From positions 1 to 43,899 of the forward strand of contig JAGBDE010000032.1 in NCBI GenBank assembly GCA_017937655.1: a DNA stretch of 43,899 bases. Reading direction: 5' to 3'. Made by a program: the position numbers and the translations under genes. This DNA is from Clostridia bacterium (GTDB taxonomy: Bacteria; Bacillota; Clostridia; Christensenellales; Aristaeellaceae). The notes beneath the pieces were generated by a model. The model saw nothing but the letters and a program-made list of their open reading frames with translations, was not told where the DNA came from and did no database searches. This document shows, piece after piece, positions 32,859 through 40,730 of this stretch. Positions within the stretch are counted from its first letter, which is position 1; each line of letters starts with the position of its first letter.

Positions 32859-33506
32859 TTAGTGTACGGGCGCTTCAAGCTGGAGCTGCATGATCTGCCA
32901 TGCGTTGGCAGGCGTGCTGATCTCAGTGATGCTGCTATCCCGCTGCACTGCATATGCAGTGATGGTCAGCGTGGGATAATCGGCGCTGGTCAGCGCTGCC
33001 AGCTGCTGCAGGGTAGTGGTTTCCTTCATGTTGACCACGTGATCCTTCAGCACCGGGAAGTCCTGCGGGAGCTGCGCGCTGTCTACCTTGCGGTAGTACA
33101 CGCCATCACCCTGGGCCAGTGCCTGCCAGCCGTCAGCCATGTCGTATTCCATGAAATCGGCAAAGTTTGCGGACTCGTCCACTTTCACAAACAGCCAGCA
33201 ATCCTCTGAGCCGGCTTCCACAGTCACCGTGGGATCCTTGGCGATGGCCTGTCCCAGTCCCATCTCGTAGAGATTGGTGTTGGGATTGTCGTCGCCGTCT
33301 TTCCCGGTGTCTGTTTCAGCAAGGCTGATATCGATCATGCCATAGGTGAAGGTGTTGACCACCGTGGACGTTCTCGATTCCAGCCAGGCCAGCGTGCCGC
33401 CGCTTGCGCTTGCCAGAATCATGGTCAAAGCCACCAACAGCGTCAGCATTTTTTTGCTGCCGATGCTCTTGGAAAGCTTGTCGATCATGCGCTTCCAACC
33501 GTACAC
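32859..33506 (-). CDS. TasA/camelysin-type secreted protein
   Basis: Secreted protein of 215 residues. It has a basic N-terminal extension (MYGWKRMIDKLSKSIGSKK) before the hydrophobic signal and GGTLAWLESRTSTVVNTFTYGMIDISL, the TasA-type mature start. Then DPTVTVEAGSEDCWLFVKVDES, the family domain pattern. It ends AITAYAVQ-like strands (TLTITAYAVQRD) without an anchor. GTG start at 33506 with AGGAGG seven bases upstream. Smallest TasA-like member of the array; possibly the major or minor fibre subunit (inference). Confidence 0.85.
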   Translation of the reverse strand: MYGWKRMIDKLSKSIGSKKMLTLLVALTMILASASGGTLAWLESRTSTVVNTFTYGMIDISLAETDTGKDGDDNPNTNLYEMGLGQAIAKDPTVTVEAGSEDCWLFVKVDESANFADFMEYDMADGWQALAQGDGVYYRKVDSAQLPQDFPVLKDHVVNMKETTTLQQLAALTSADYPTLTITAYAVQRDSSITEISTPANAWQIMQLQLEAPVH

Positions 33507-33577
33507 TTGCGTCCCTCCTTTCCTGATGATTTAGGGGTTATTTCTTCACGCGGGGATGCCCGCGATGAATCCGGGGG

Positions 33578-34387
33578 TTAGTTCATCTGGCCGTCAAAAG
33601 CAGCCCAGGCGGCCTTTTCGTCTGCCAAAGCAGCGCTCTGGATGGCGTGGCCTTCCACCTTCATCTGCATACCCTGGAACGCTTCCAGACCTTCATTGTC
33701 TACGTCAACGGGAACCTGGAAGGTTTCAAACAGGGCGGGCAGAACCTTTTCGCCGTCCTTGCCGTTCACGGTTTCAAAGTAGCGGAATTCGTAGGTGATG
33801 GTGTCGGCGGTGGTGTCTTCCACGATGCCGCTCAAAGGCCAGTCGGTAAGGTTCAGATCAGGGACAATTACGCCAAGCACGTCGCCGGCTTCACAGCCCA
33901 GAGCTTTCTTCACGGCAGCGGCGTTGGTGATGGTGACCACCATACGCACGTAGGATTCCTCGCTGCCATCCTTCACGGTGACGGTGGGATCCTTCAGGAA
34001 CTCTTTGCCGGGAACCAGGTTGTACTGGTTTCCCTTGTTACGGCTCGGAGGAATGGGTTCGCCCTGTTCAGGAACCAGATTTCCGTTTTCGTCAATCTCA
34101 ACCTTCGGGGGAATCTGGTCTTTATTCACGGTAGATTCCGGCAGAACGGTGACATTTCCTTCCTCGTCAACGGAAATATCCGGAGTGTTGTCGCCATTTA
34201 AATCATACTTGGGATGACCCTCAGGATCGACGGCGGTTTCGTCCAAGTCGATAAGAACGTTGCCGACCGTGAAAGTGTTGGTCGCGCTGGCGGTGCTGGT
34301 CAGGTAGGCCATTGTGCCGAACACCGACAGTGTCATGGCCAGCGTCATACTGAGAACCATGATCAGGGAACGCTTTCCAATTCTCAT
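33578..34387 (-). CDS. TasA/camelysin-type secreted protein
   Basis: Secreted protein of 269 residues, first TasA-like gene after the signal peptidase. Signal MRIGKRSLIMVLSMTLAMTLSV followed by FGTMAYLTSTASATNTFTVGNVLIDLDE, a clear SipW-cognate signal and TasA-fold start. The mature domain includes a Pro/Asp-rich insert with two repeats (DEEGNVTVLPES, DENGNLVPEQGE) and KDPTVTVKDGSEESYVRMVVTI. No wall anchor. AGGAGG lies upstream of ATG 34387. Best candidate for the main fibre subunit by position and cleanliness of signal (inference). Confidence 0.87.
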   Translation of the reverse strand: MRIGKRSLIMVLSMTLAMTLSVFGTMAYLTSTASATNTFTVGNVLIDLDETAVDPEGHPKYDLNGDNTPDISVDEEGNVTVLPESTVNKDQIPPKVEIDENGNLVPEQGEPIPPSRNKGNQYNLVPGKEFLKDPTVTVKDGSEESYVRMVVTITNAAAVKKALGCEAGDVLGVIVPDLNLTDWPLSGIVEDTTADTITYEFRYFETVNGKDGEKVLPALFETFQVPVDVDNEGLEAFQGMQMKVEGHAIQSAALADEKAAWAAFDGQMN

Positions 34388-34497
34388 TGGGATTGACCTC
34401 CTATCTATTTCTAACGCAATGTTTGGCGTATTCTGGAACGTTGCGTAGATGCTTGAGCATATCCTTTACCGGTTTTTCCCGTATCATGCAGAAACCG

Positions 34498-35532
34498 TCA
34501 GTTTTGAGTGCTTCTGCGGCGCCGCGGCTGCTGGCCCAACTGATTGGCTTGGGTGGGATAGCTTCGGGGCTGCTGGGGTACGGGCCGGTCGGGGTACCCC
34601 TGCTGATATCGCTGTTGGGGATAAGCCTGCTGAGGGTAAGCAGCCTGGCCAAAATTCTGTTGGGGGTACGGGAGCTGTTGGGGCTGTGGCTGCGAATACT
34701 GGGGCGGGTACTGAGGCTGTGCCTGATACGGCTGTTGATATTGCGGCTGGGGTTGCTGATATTGCTGCGGATATTGAGGTTGCTGATATTGCGAGGGATA
34801 CTGCGGTACCGGCTGCTGATATGGCTGTGCGTACTGAGGTTGTGCCTGGTACTGAGACTGTTGATACTGCGGCTGGTATTGCGGCGGTTGCTGGGGATAG
34901 GGGTTGTCCATCTGCCGTACCTGCGGGGAATCCTGCCCATCCTCGGGCTTAGGCCATGTGATGCCCACCTTTGCCAGCAGATTTGTCAACCAAGGCATCT
35001 CAATCCGCTTTTCTTCCTTGCCAGATGCATCCTTGCTGGTGACGTTGTCCGTAATAAACACAATCACAATCAGCGCGATGCTGACGGCTATGGCCACATA
35101 TATGCCCGGAGGATTCTGAATGTAATTGGCAACATTTCCCAAATGGGGAATGGAGAACACTACTTTGCCAATAATGCTCGCAGGATTCACCAAAGAGGCG
35201 TCCACATCGTTGTTGGCATCACCCTTTGTGCGGAAACGGGTGACATAGGGATTGTTTTCATCAGGGACCAGCTCCACGATACGGTGTGTCACCACCGTGT
35301 TGGGCGTTGGGCTGTAGGTGATGACATCCCTGACACGAAGTTCCTCAGGATTCACCTTTTTAACATAAATCAGTGAACCAACCGGGTAAGTGGGCTCCAT
35401 GGAGCCAGTCAACACGCCGTAGATATCCAGACCGAAAATCCGGATGGCGGATATGAAGAACGCAAATACGATTGCGAGACAAACCATTACAGTAGTAACA
35501 GTCCGCAAGATAACCTTCGTTTGGTGGTTCAC
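34498..35532 (-). CDS. sipW: SipW-type (ER/archaeal-type) signal peptidase I with P/Q/Y-rich tail
   Basis: Membrane signal peptidase of 344 residues that should cleave the TasA-type proteins encoded behind it. N-terminal helix about 11-33. The catalytic region [22 protein letters not shown] carries the nucleophile Ser in [13 protein letters not shown] supplies the catalytic His used in place of Lys by ER-type enzymes, and [10 protein letters not shown] is the conserved acidic motif. A second helix follows (about 145-165). Residues from about 205 to the end are a low-complexity Pro/Gln/Tyr tail ([13 protein letters not shown] units), ending basic (RRRRSTQN). Such a tail is not part of known SipW proteins. 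GTG start with AGGAGG six bases upstream. First gene of the cargo operon. Confidence 0.92.
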   Translation of the reverse strand: MNHQTKVILRTVTTVMVCLAIVFAFFISAIRIFGLDIYGVLTGSMEPTYPVGSLIYVKKVNPEELRVRDVITYSPTPNTVVTHRIVELVPDENNPYVTRFRTKGDANNDVDASLVNPASIIGKVVFSIPHLGNVANYIQNPPGIYVAIAVSIALIVIVFITDNVTSKDASGKEEKRIEMPWLTNLLAKVGITWPKPEDGQDSPQVRQMDNPYPQQPPQYQPQYQQSQYQAQPQYAQPYQQPVPQYPSQYQQPQYPQQYQQPQPQYQQPYQAQPQYPPQYSQPQPQQLPYPQQNFGQAAYPQQAYPQQRYQQGYPDRPVPQQPRSYPTQANQLGQQPRRRRSTQN

Positions 35533-35930
35533 GCGGTACCTCCTGAAAAATATATCGTAAAAGCATTATCAAACCAAACACACTATATATTATTGTATAT
35601 TTGACCCAAAAGCCTTTACTAGTGCGAGGAATCGATAAAATGGTAGAAACATACACAATGTATTTTACCCACAGAGTCAAGGAAAATCAAGGAAAAACTC
35701 GATTGTTTCTTTTATTTTATTTGTTCTTAATATAATTTTAACATTTGATTTATTGCAGAAATTTTATTTCTTTTTTATATGTTTTATCAGCAAAATTATC
35801 CCTTTCCCTGTGCCGATTTTCCTCGTTTTTTCATTATTTATCAAATCAATCTCCTTAACATTCCCGCACATTTTTGAGCGCAACCAGTTTCCGGCATGCT
35901 GTTCTTTTCTTGTTTTTCCGGGTTGTAGCA
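35533..35930 (-). other. AT-rich leader region of the element; no convincing gene
   Basis: About 400 bases, much more AT-rich than the surroundings. On the minus strand it holds at least one good promoter for the sipW cargo operon (35690-35662). A weaker second candidate nearer the gene has TTGGGT and TATAGT 16 bases apart. The truncated cotJC 5' frame runs into it and stops at 35855. Confidence 0.6.
35662..35690 (-). promoter_or_regulatory. Candidate promoter of the sipW-tasA cargo operon
   Basis: Minus strand: -35 TTGATT (35690-35685), 17-base spacer and -10 TAAAAT (35667-35662). It implies a leader of about 120 nt. Confidence 0.55.
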
Positions 35931-36337
35931 TCTGCTGCAAGGTTTTCATGCAAATCGGTAATGGGATCGCCCTTTACCATAATAGAAGCAGAAGTGTGGG
36001 GATAGCCGCCCGCAGCTGCCGGATAGACGCCGGTGGTGTGATCCACAAAATAAGCGTCGAAACCGTGGGTCTTCAGCTGGTCCTCCCGCAGGTTGCGGGT
36101 CAGCTGATAAACCATGGTGCCCACAATCTCGAGATGCCCGAGCTCCTCAACCCCTACGTCCGTGAGTAAAGCCTTGGCTTCCTTATGAGGCATGGAAAAC
36201 CGCTGGCTCAGGTAACGCAGGCTGGCGTTCAGCTCGCCGTCAGGGCCGCCATACTGGCTGATGATCAACGAAGCCATCTTGGGGTTGGGGCGTTTGATGC
36301 GTACCGGGTACTGAAGATCCTTCTCATACACAAACAT
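35855..36337 (-). pseudogene. cotJC: cotJC 5' part, truncated by the insertion
   Basis: First 135 codons of the CotJC/manganese-catalase coat protein, MFVYEKDLQYPVRIKRPNPK... through DPITDLHENLAA, followed by 25 unrelated codons from the element before a stop at 35855. Metal-ligand residues of the first half are present (EELGHLE near 64-70). AAAGGAG lies upstream of the ATG; the gene begins 7 bases after the stop of the CotJA-CotJB fusion. On excision it joins codon 136 at 26782 to give a 210-residue protein of normal layout. As it stands the product lacks the second half of the di-metal site and should be inactive. Confidence 0.93.
35931..35938. repeat. Attachment core, right copy (TCTGCTGC)
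   Basis: Direct repeat of 26781-26788; encodes the last two Ala codons (134-135) of the cotJC 5' part. A loose GGTTG (35921-35925) and CAACC (26802-26806) would flank it in the excised circle, a possible arm pair of attP. Confidence 0.8.
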
Positions 36338-36344
36338 TGGCTAT

Positions 36345-37301
36345 TCACTCCTTTCCGCTGTTGGCGCAAACTTCCCAGGGCCAGGGATCCGTGTTCCATG
36401 TCCAGCGGTTGCGGCCCTTGCAGCCCGGCACGAAGGTGGTGGCGTAGTTCTGGCAGTTCAGGCGGCGCTCATATTCTTCAAACAGGCGCAGCGCGGCTTT
36501 ATCACAGGGATGGGTATCCAGGTACAGCCGCAGTTCCCAGGCTGCAAAGGCCAGGGCCTGCCTGGAGGTGACGTTGGCGCAGCCGGAGGGGCAAGGATTG
36601 GCAGCAAAGGGTTTGTGCAGTTCCGTGAAAAGAGAACCCTGCCGGATGCCCTGAGCGGCGCTCATGCGGTTCTTCAGGCAATGATCTGCGCTGTAGACCA
36701 TGCCAGCGGTCTGAGAATTGCAACCGTTGTTGCAGTTGGAATAGGTCATGCCGTCACAGCAGTTGTCACAGCCGCAACTGTTGTTGCAGTTGGAGAAAGT
36801 CGTGCCGTTGCAGCAGTCGTCACAGCCGCAACCGTTGTTGCAGTTGGAGAAAGTCGTGCCGTCACAGTACTCGTCACAGCCACAGCCGTTGTTGCAGTTG
36901 GAGAAAGTCGTGCCGTCACAGCACTCGTCACAGCCGCAACCGTTGTTGCAGTTGGAGTAGGTCGTGCTTTCGCAGCAGTCGTCACAGCCGCAGCCGTTGT
37001 TGCAGTTGGAGTAGGTCGTGCTTTCGCAGCAGTCGTCACAGCCGCAGTCGTTGTTGCAGTTGGAGTAGGTCGCGCCGTTGCAGCAGTCGTCACAGCCGCA
37101 ACCGTTGTTGCAGTTGGAGTAGGTCGTGCTTTCGCAGCAGTCGTCACAGCCGCAGTCGTTGTTGCAGTTGGAGTAGGTCGCGCTGTTGCAGCCATTATCG
37201 CAGCCGCAGCCAAAATCGCCCGTCACAGGCACAAAACCGTCCTTGGAGGCAACGGACAGGGGCAAGGGTCTGCTCCTTTTGATCGGCATATTTCCTTGCA
37301 T
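36345..37301 (-). CDS. Fused spore-coat protein: Cys-rich repeats + CotJA-like + CotJB
   Basis: Predicted coat protein of 318 residues. Residues 1-30 are a short leader. Residues 31-197 are Cys/Asn-rich tandem repeats with unit NGCGCDDCCxxTTYSNCN (18 residues; eight full units at 48-191). Residues about 198-235 (MVYSADHCLKNRMSAAQGIRQGSLFTELHKPF) match CotJA. Residues about 245-312 match CotJB (ALAFAAWELRLYLDTHP ... WTWNTDPWPWE). CotJA and CotJB are normally separate proteins before cotJC, so this is a fusion with an added repeat domain. The start is taken at 37301, AGGAAGG nine bases upstream; an ATG three codons earlier is an alternative. Coat assembly in the mother cell is inferred from family. 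Confidence 0.85.
   Translation of the reverse strand: MQGNMPIKRSRPLPLSVASKDGFVPVTGDFGCGCDNGCNSATYSNCNNDCGCDDCCESTTYSNCNNGCGCDDCCNGATYSNCNNDCGCDDCCESTTYSNCNNGCGCDDCCESTTYSNCNNGCGCDECCDGTTFSNCNNGCGCDEYCDGTTFSNCNNGCGCDDCCNGTTFSNCNNSCGCDNCCDGMTYSNCNNGCNSQTAGMVYSADHCLKNRMSAAQGIRQGSLFTELHKPFAANPCPSGCANVTSRQALAFAAWELRLYLDTHPCDKAALRLFEEYERRLNCQNYATTFVPGCKGRNRWTWNTDPWPWEVCANSGKE
36729..37160 (-). repeat. 54-bp tandem repeats, eight full units
   Basis: In-frame coding repeats, 18 codons each, flanked by partial units (about 36720-37211). Units differ mainly in CCES/CCNG/CCDG and Tyr/Phe positions; one unit has a Cys-to-Tyr change (CDEYCDG). High similarity suggests recent expansion and length variation between strains. 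Confidence 0.92.
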
Positions 37302-37379
37302 AAAAACCATCCTTCCTTTTGTTCCGTCATGCGGCATTCCGCCGCAATTCCATCCTATGTGCCGGAAGGATTTGGGTGC

Positions 37380-37415
37380 AAAAAACCCCCGCCGTCGGAA
37401 ATCCGATGACAGGGG
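37380..37415 (-). terminator. Terminator after the ligase-ACP-synthase gene
   Basis: Minus strand: CCCCTGTCATCGG-ATTT-CCGACGGCGGGG, about 12 pairs with one mismatch and two G-T, then TTTTTT. Confidence 0.75.
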
Positions 37416-37448
37416 CATGCAGCTGGATATCGGCTGCGGATGGATGGA

Positions 37449-40400
37449 TTATTCGTATTCCCGCTGGGGAAGCTGGATGCCCAGGTCCTTGGCGGCCTCA
37501 AGCAACGTGTCCAGAGCGTAGACAATCTGCTCCGGCTTGTGCTCGCTGATGACGCAGAAGCGCAGGCGGGCGCGATTCTTGGGCACAGCGGGGTACACGG
37601 CCGGGGGCACGAACACGCCGCGGCGGCGCAGTTCATTGCTCAGGGCAAAGGCCATGTCGTCCGGGCCGACCAGCACGGGCAGGATGGCAGTTTCGCCGGC
37701 CAGGCAGATGTCCAGCTTGCGCTTGCGGGCCTCCTCCGCAAAGATGCGGATGTTCCGGGCCATGCCTTCCATGATGGAGGGCTCGCGGCGCAGCAGACGG
37801 ACGGCTTCCAGGGAACCGGCGGCCAGCGCAGGAGACAGGCCCACGCTGAACACAAAGCCGGGCATGCTGTAGCGCAGGTACTCAATCAGGCACTTCTTGC
37901 CGGCCAGATAGCCGCCGCAGGTACCCAGGCCCTTGGACAGGGTGCCCATCTTGATGTCCACATCGTCCGGGGCCAGGTTGAAGTACTCGTCCACACCGCC
38001 GCCTGTCTTGCCGATGACGCAGGCGCTGTGGGCTTCGTCCACCATCAGGAAGCAGCCGTACTGCTTCTTCAGCCGCACAAAGGCAGGCACGTCGGCGATG
38101 TCGCCGTCCATGCTGTATGCGCCCTCAATGACGATGAGCACCTTCTCAAAGTTGTTGCGCTGGGTGCGGAGGATGCTTTCCAGGGCGGCAGGGTCGTTGT
38201 GGGGGAAGGGCTTGGCCACGGCAGAGGACAGCTTGCAGCCCTGCTCGATGGAGTTGTGGGCCAAAGCGTCGTAAACGATCAGGTCGTTTTTGCCGCAGAA
38301 ATTGCCCACGAAGGTCACGTTGGTGGAGTGGCCGCCCACGCAGACCAGCGCGGCCTCGGCGTGCTTCCACTCGGCAATTTCCTTCTCCAGCTCCTGGTGC
38401 AGGGTCTTCTCGCCTGCCAGGAGGCGGCTGCCGCTGGCGCTGGTGCCGTACTTGTCGATGGCTTCCTTGGCGGCCTCCTGTACTTCCTTGCGGCCGGACA
38501 TACCCACGTAGTTGTAGCTGCCAAAGTTCAGCACTTCCTGGCCTGCCATGTTGCTCTTGTCCAAAAGGGCGGAGTCGTGGGTGACAAAGTAGGGGTTGCC
38601 GTCGCCGGAAGCGTTCAGATCCTCCACGCGCTTCATGAAGGCGGCGTATTCCGGGGTATCCTCAAAGCGGGTGATGGGCTTGCGCTCGGCCACCACCACG
38701 GAGGTGTTCACGGCGGCGCCGCCGCTCAGCTTCTCCCGGATGACCTGGGTCAGGCTGTTGATGGTGGCGCAACGGCCGTATTCCTCGGTGTCGATCAGCA
38801 CGCCGAAGCTCTCCTCCACCTTTAGCACGATGGAGAGCACCTGCAGGCTGTCGCCGCCCAGATCGTCGATGAAATGCGCGTTGTCGTCCACCTTGGAAAC
38901 GTCCTCGTCCAGGGCCTCGGCAAACATGACGCGCACTTTGGCGCGGATCTCGTCCATAGATTTGTCTCCTTCAGGCTTGGCAGGCTGGTCGGCCTGGGGC
39001 TTGGGTTCGGGGGCGGTCTGGGCGGCCAGGGCCTTGCCGGCCTTCAGTTCCAGGGCGGTGTAAACTTTGCCGCCGGATTCCAGCTGCCGCTTCAGCTCCA
39101 GGCGCTTCACTTTGATGCCGTTGACCAAAGGCAGCTTTTCATCGGTGACCAGAGCCCGGGAGACACGCTTCATGGCGGGCAGCACCTGGTTGGCCTTGGT
39201 CACGGCAGCGGCCAATTCCTTCATGGCGTGGCCGTCGGTCAGGCTGGCGCCCACGTTCATCACCAAAGCGATGTCCTCATAGGGGGTATCCTGGCCCTTG
39301 CTCAGGCCCAGCACGGTGAACTGCTCCACATGGGGCAAAGTGGTGAAAAGATCCTCCAGCTCGTCCGGATAAACGTTCTCGCCGGATTCGTTGATGATGA
39401 TGTCCTTGCAGCGGCCCACGATGAACACGCGGCCGTCCTTGTCCATGCGGACGATGTCGCCGGTGGGATACCAGCCGTCCTCCAGGTCAGGGGGAAGCAG
39501 CTTTCCGCCCACCATGCGGCCGCTGTGCATGGTCTTGCCCCGGATGAGCATTTCGCCGGTCTCTGCGCCGTCGCGGGTGACGTATTCCATGTTGGTCAGG
39601 GGCTTGCCCACGCAGCCGTTGATGCGGGTGGACAGATTCATGCTGGTCTCAAAGCTGGTGATGGCGGTTTCCGTCATGCCGAAGCCGCAGATGGTGTAGT
39701 AGCCCAGGCTGTTGAGCAGGCGCAGGTTTTCTGCGGGGGTATGGCTGCCGCCCAGGATGAACACGTCCATCTCCGTGCCCAGCAGGTTTTCCAAAATGCC
39801 CCGGAACAGCTTCTTCTGGGCCAGGTTGAGGCCCGCCTTGGGGGAGATGCGCTGCACGCCCAGGCTGATTGCCTGCATGGTCTTGAAGGCGGCCCGCTTC
39901 ACCAGGGATTCCTTGGCCAGCTTCTTGTTGAGAGCGGTGCAGAGGTTGTTGGCCAGGAGGGGCACGGAAATCAGCACGTTGGGCTTGAAGGCCTTGGCGG
40001 CGGCCAGGATGGTCTGGGGCGCACGGTCCTTGATGTAGATGTTGGCATAGCCCACAAAGCTGCACCAAAGCAGGTTGGCGATCAGGCCCAGCACATGGTG
40101 ATAGGGCAGGAAAGCCAGCGCCCGGCGGTTGATGTTATCCACAATGCGGGGGTTTTCCTGGTGGACGCGGCGCAGGATCAGCACCTGGTCGCAGATGGCC
40201 TCGCCATTGTATACGAAGATGCGGCTGGTGCCGGTGGTGCCGCTGGTGCACAGGGCCATGGAGTCGCCCCAGAGAGTGGGAGTAAAACCATCCACCTCAG
40301 GCGCAGCAAACAGATCCGCCGCCAGAAGCTGCTGGATATCCTCATTCAGGTCCCGCTTCTTGCCCACGATGATCTTGCTGCAACCGGCCTGTTCCATCAG

Positions 40401-40730
40401 GTAAGCAGCCAGATTGTCCGGCATGGCGCTGTCCAGCATGAGCACGTTGTGGCCGCTGCGGATCAGGCCCCAGAAGGTGGGGAACCATTCCTTGCTGGTT
40501 TCCATGGAAACCGCCACGTAGCTGCCGTCGGCGGGGAACACATTCGCCAGATAGGCAGCGTAATTGTCCGTCATTTTCCGGTACTGGGCGTAGGTATAGG
40601 ACTTTTCCTGGCCGTTTTCCAGCCACAGGGCGGCGGTCACATCCTCATGGCCGCAGGTCAGCTCGTACAGGTTTTCCAGCTTTTTGTTTTCAGAAAGCAA
40701 ATCGCAGTTGCGAAGAATATTCAAACTCAC
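37449..40730 (-). CDS. Acyl-AMP ligase / acyl carrier protein / alpha-oxoamine synthase fusion
   Basis: Cytoplasmic three-part enzyme of 1093 residues. Residues 1-570: AMP-forming acyl ligase, with LCTSGTTGTSR, GFGMTETAITSFE, YPTGDIVRMDKDGR and a C-terminal GIKVKRLEL. A Pro/Ala/Lys linker follows (about 570-591). Residues 592-670: carrier domain, FIDDLGGDSLQVL, with phosphopantetheine Ser628. Residues about 700-1090: PLP-dependent alpha-oxoamine synthase of the AONS/serine palmitoyltransferase family, with YNYVGMSG, VDEAHSACVIGKTGGG and TLSKGLG (PLP Lys933). It should activate a fatty acid, hold it on the carrier and condense it with an amino acid to a 3-oxo amine. GTG start overlaps the SDR stop, GGGGAGG upstream. 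Confidence 0.9.
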   Translation of the reverse strand: MSLNILRNCDLLSENKKLENLYELTCGHEDVTAALWLENGQEKSYTYAQYRKMTDNYAAYLANVFPADGSYVAVSMETSKEWFPTFWGLIRSGHNVLMLDSAMPDNLAAYLMEQAGCSKIIVGKKRDLNEDIQQLLAADLFAAPEVDGFTPTLWGDSMALCTSGTTGTSRIFVYNGEAICDQVLILRRVHQENPRIVDNINRRALAFLPYHHVLGLIANLLWCSFVGYANIYIKDRAPQTILAAAKAFKPNVLISVPLLANNLCTALNKKLAKESLVKRAAFKTMQAISLGVQRISPKAGLNLAQKKLFRGILENLLGTEMDVFILGGSHTPAENLRLLNSLGYYTICGFGMTETAITSFETSMNLSTRINGCVGKPLTNMEYVTRDGAETGEMLIRGKTMHSGRMVGGKLLPPDLEDGWYPTGDIVRMDKDGRVFIVGRCKDIIINESGENVYPDELEDLFTTLPHVEQFTVLGLSKGQDTPYEDIALVMNVGASLTDGHAMKELAAAVTKANQVLPAMKRVSRALVTDEKLPLVNGIKVKRLELKRQLESGGKVYTALELKAGKALAAQTAPEPKPQADQPAKPEGDKSMDEIRAKVRVMFAEALDEDVSKVDDNAHFIDDLGGDSLQVLSIVLKVEESFGVLIDTEEYGRCATINSLTQVIREKLSGGAAVNTSVVVAERKPITRFEDTPEYAAFMKRVEDLNASGDGNPYFVTHDSALLDKSNMAGQEVLNFGSYNYVGMSGRKEVQEAAKEAIDKYGTSASGSRLLAGEKTLHQELEKEIAEWKHAEAALVCVGGHSTNVTFVGNFCGKNDLIVYDALAHNSIEQGCKLSSAVAKPFPHNDPAALESILRTQRNNFEKVLIVIEGAYSMDGDIADVPAFVRLKKQYGCFLMVDEAHSACVIGKTGGGVDEYFNLAPDDVDIKMGTLSKGLGTCGGYLAGKKCLIEYLRYSMPGFVFSVGLSPALAAGSLEAVRLLRREPSIMEGMARNIRIFAEEARKRKLDICLAGETAILPVLVGPDDMAFALSNELRRRGVFVPPAVYPAVPKNRARLRFCVISEHKPEQIVYALDTLLEAAKDLGIQLPQREYE

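Larger units (their letters stand above)
26789..35938. mobile_element. Skin-like serine-recombinase element inserted in cotJC, carrying a TasA/SipW array
   Basis: 9,150-bp insertion bounded by the 8-bp repeats. Contents on the minus strand, in transcription order: an AT-rich promoter region, a SipW-type signal peptidase, four TasA/camelysin-type proteins, one further secreted protein, a pilin-domain surface protein and a serine recombinase whose stop is five bases from the core. There are no conjugation, phage structural or replication genes. The layout matches recombinase-excised elements that interrupt sporulation genes, such as skin in sigK. Excision itself has not been observed here; it is inferred from perfect reading-frame restoration. 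Confidence 0.88.

Noticed and set aside
35764..35949. 61-residue Lys-rich open frame crossing the right attachment core on the minus strand
   Set aside because: Starts inside cotJC out of frame with no ribosome binding site; it exists only because the junction is AT-rich. A tiny directionality factor here cannot be excluded but has no support.
36729..37160. Regular 54-bp repeats that could look like a CRISPR array
   Set aside because: They are contiguous, in-frame coding repeats without spacers, inside the coat-protein gene.
37340..37370. CATAGGAT upstream of the coat-protein gene as a SigE -10 (CATA-type)
   Set aside because: The matching -35 is absent at the right distance, so I do not claim a sporulation promoter from sequence, although one is expected.
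36510..37409. Val/Ala-rich repetitive plus-strand frame opposite the coat-protein gene
   Set aside because: Shadow of the 54-bp repeats; no ribosome binding site and no membrane or signal logic.
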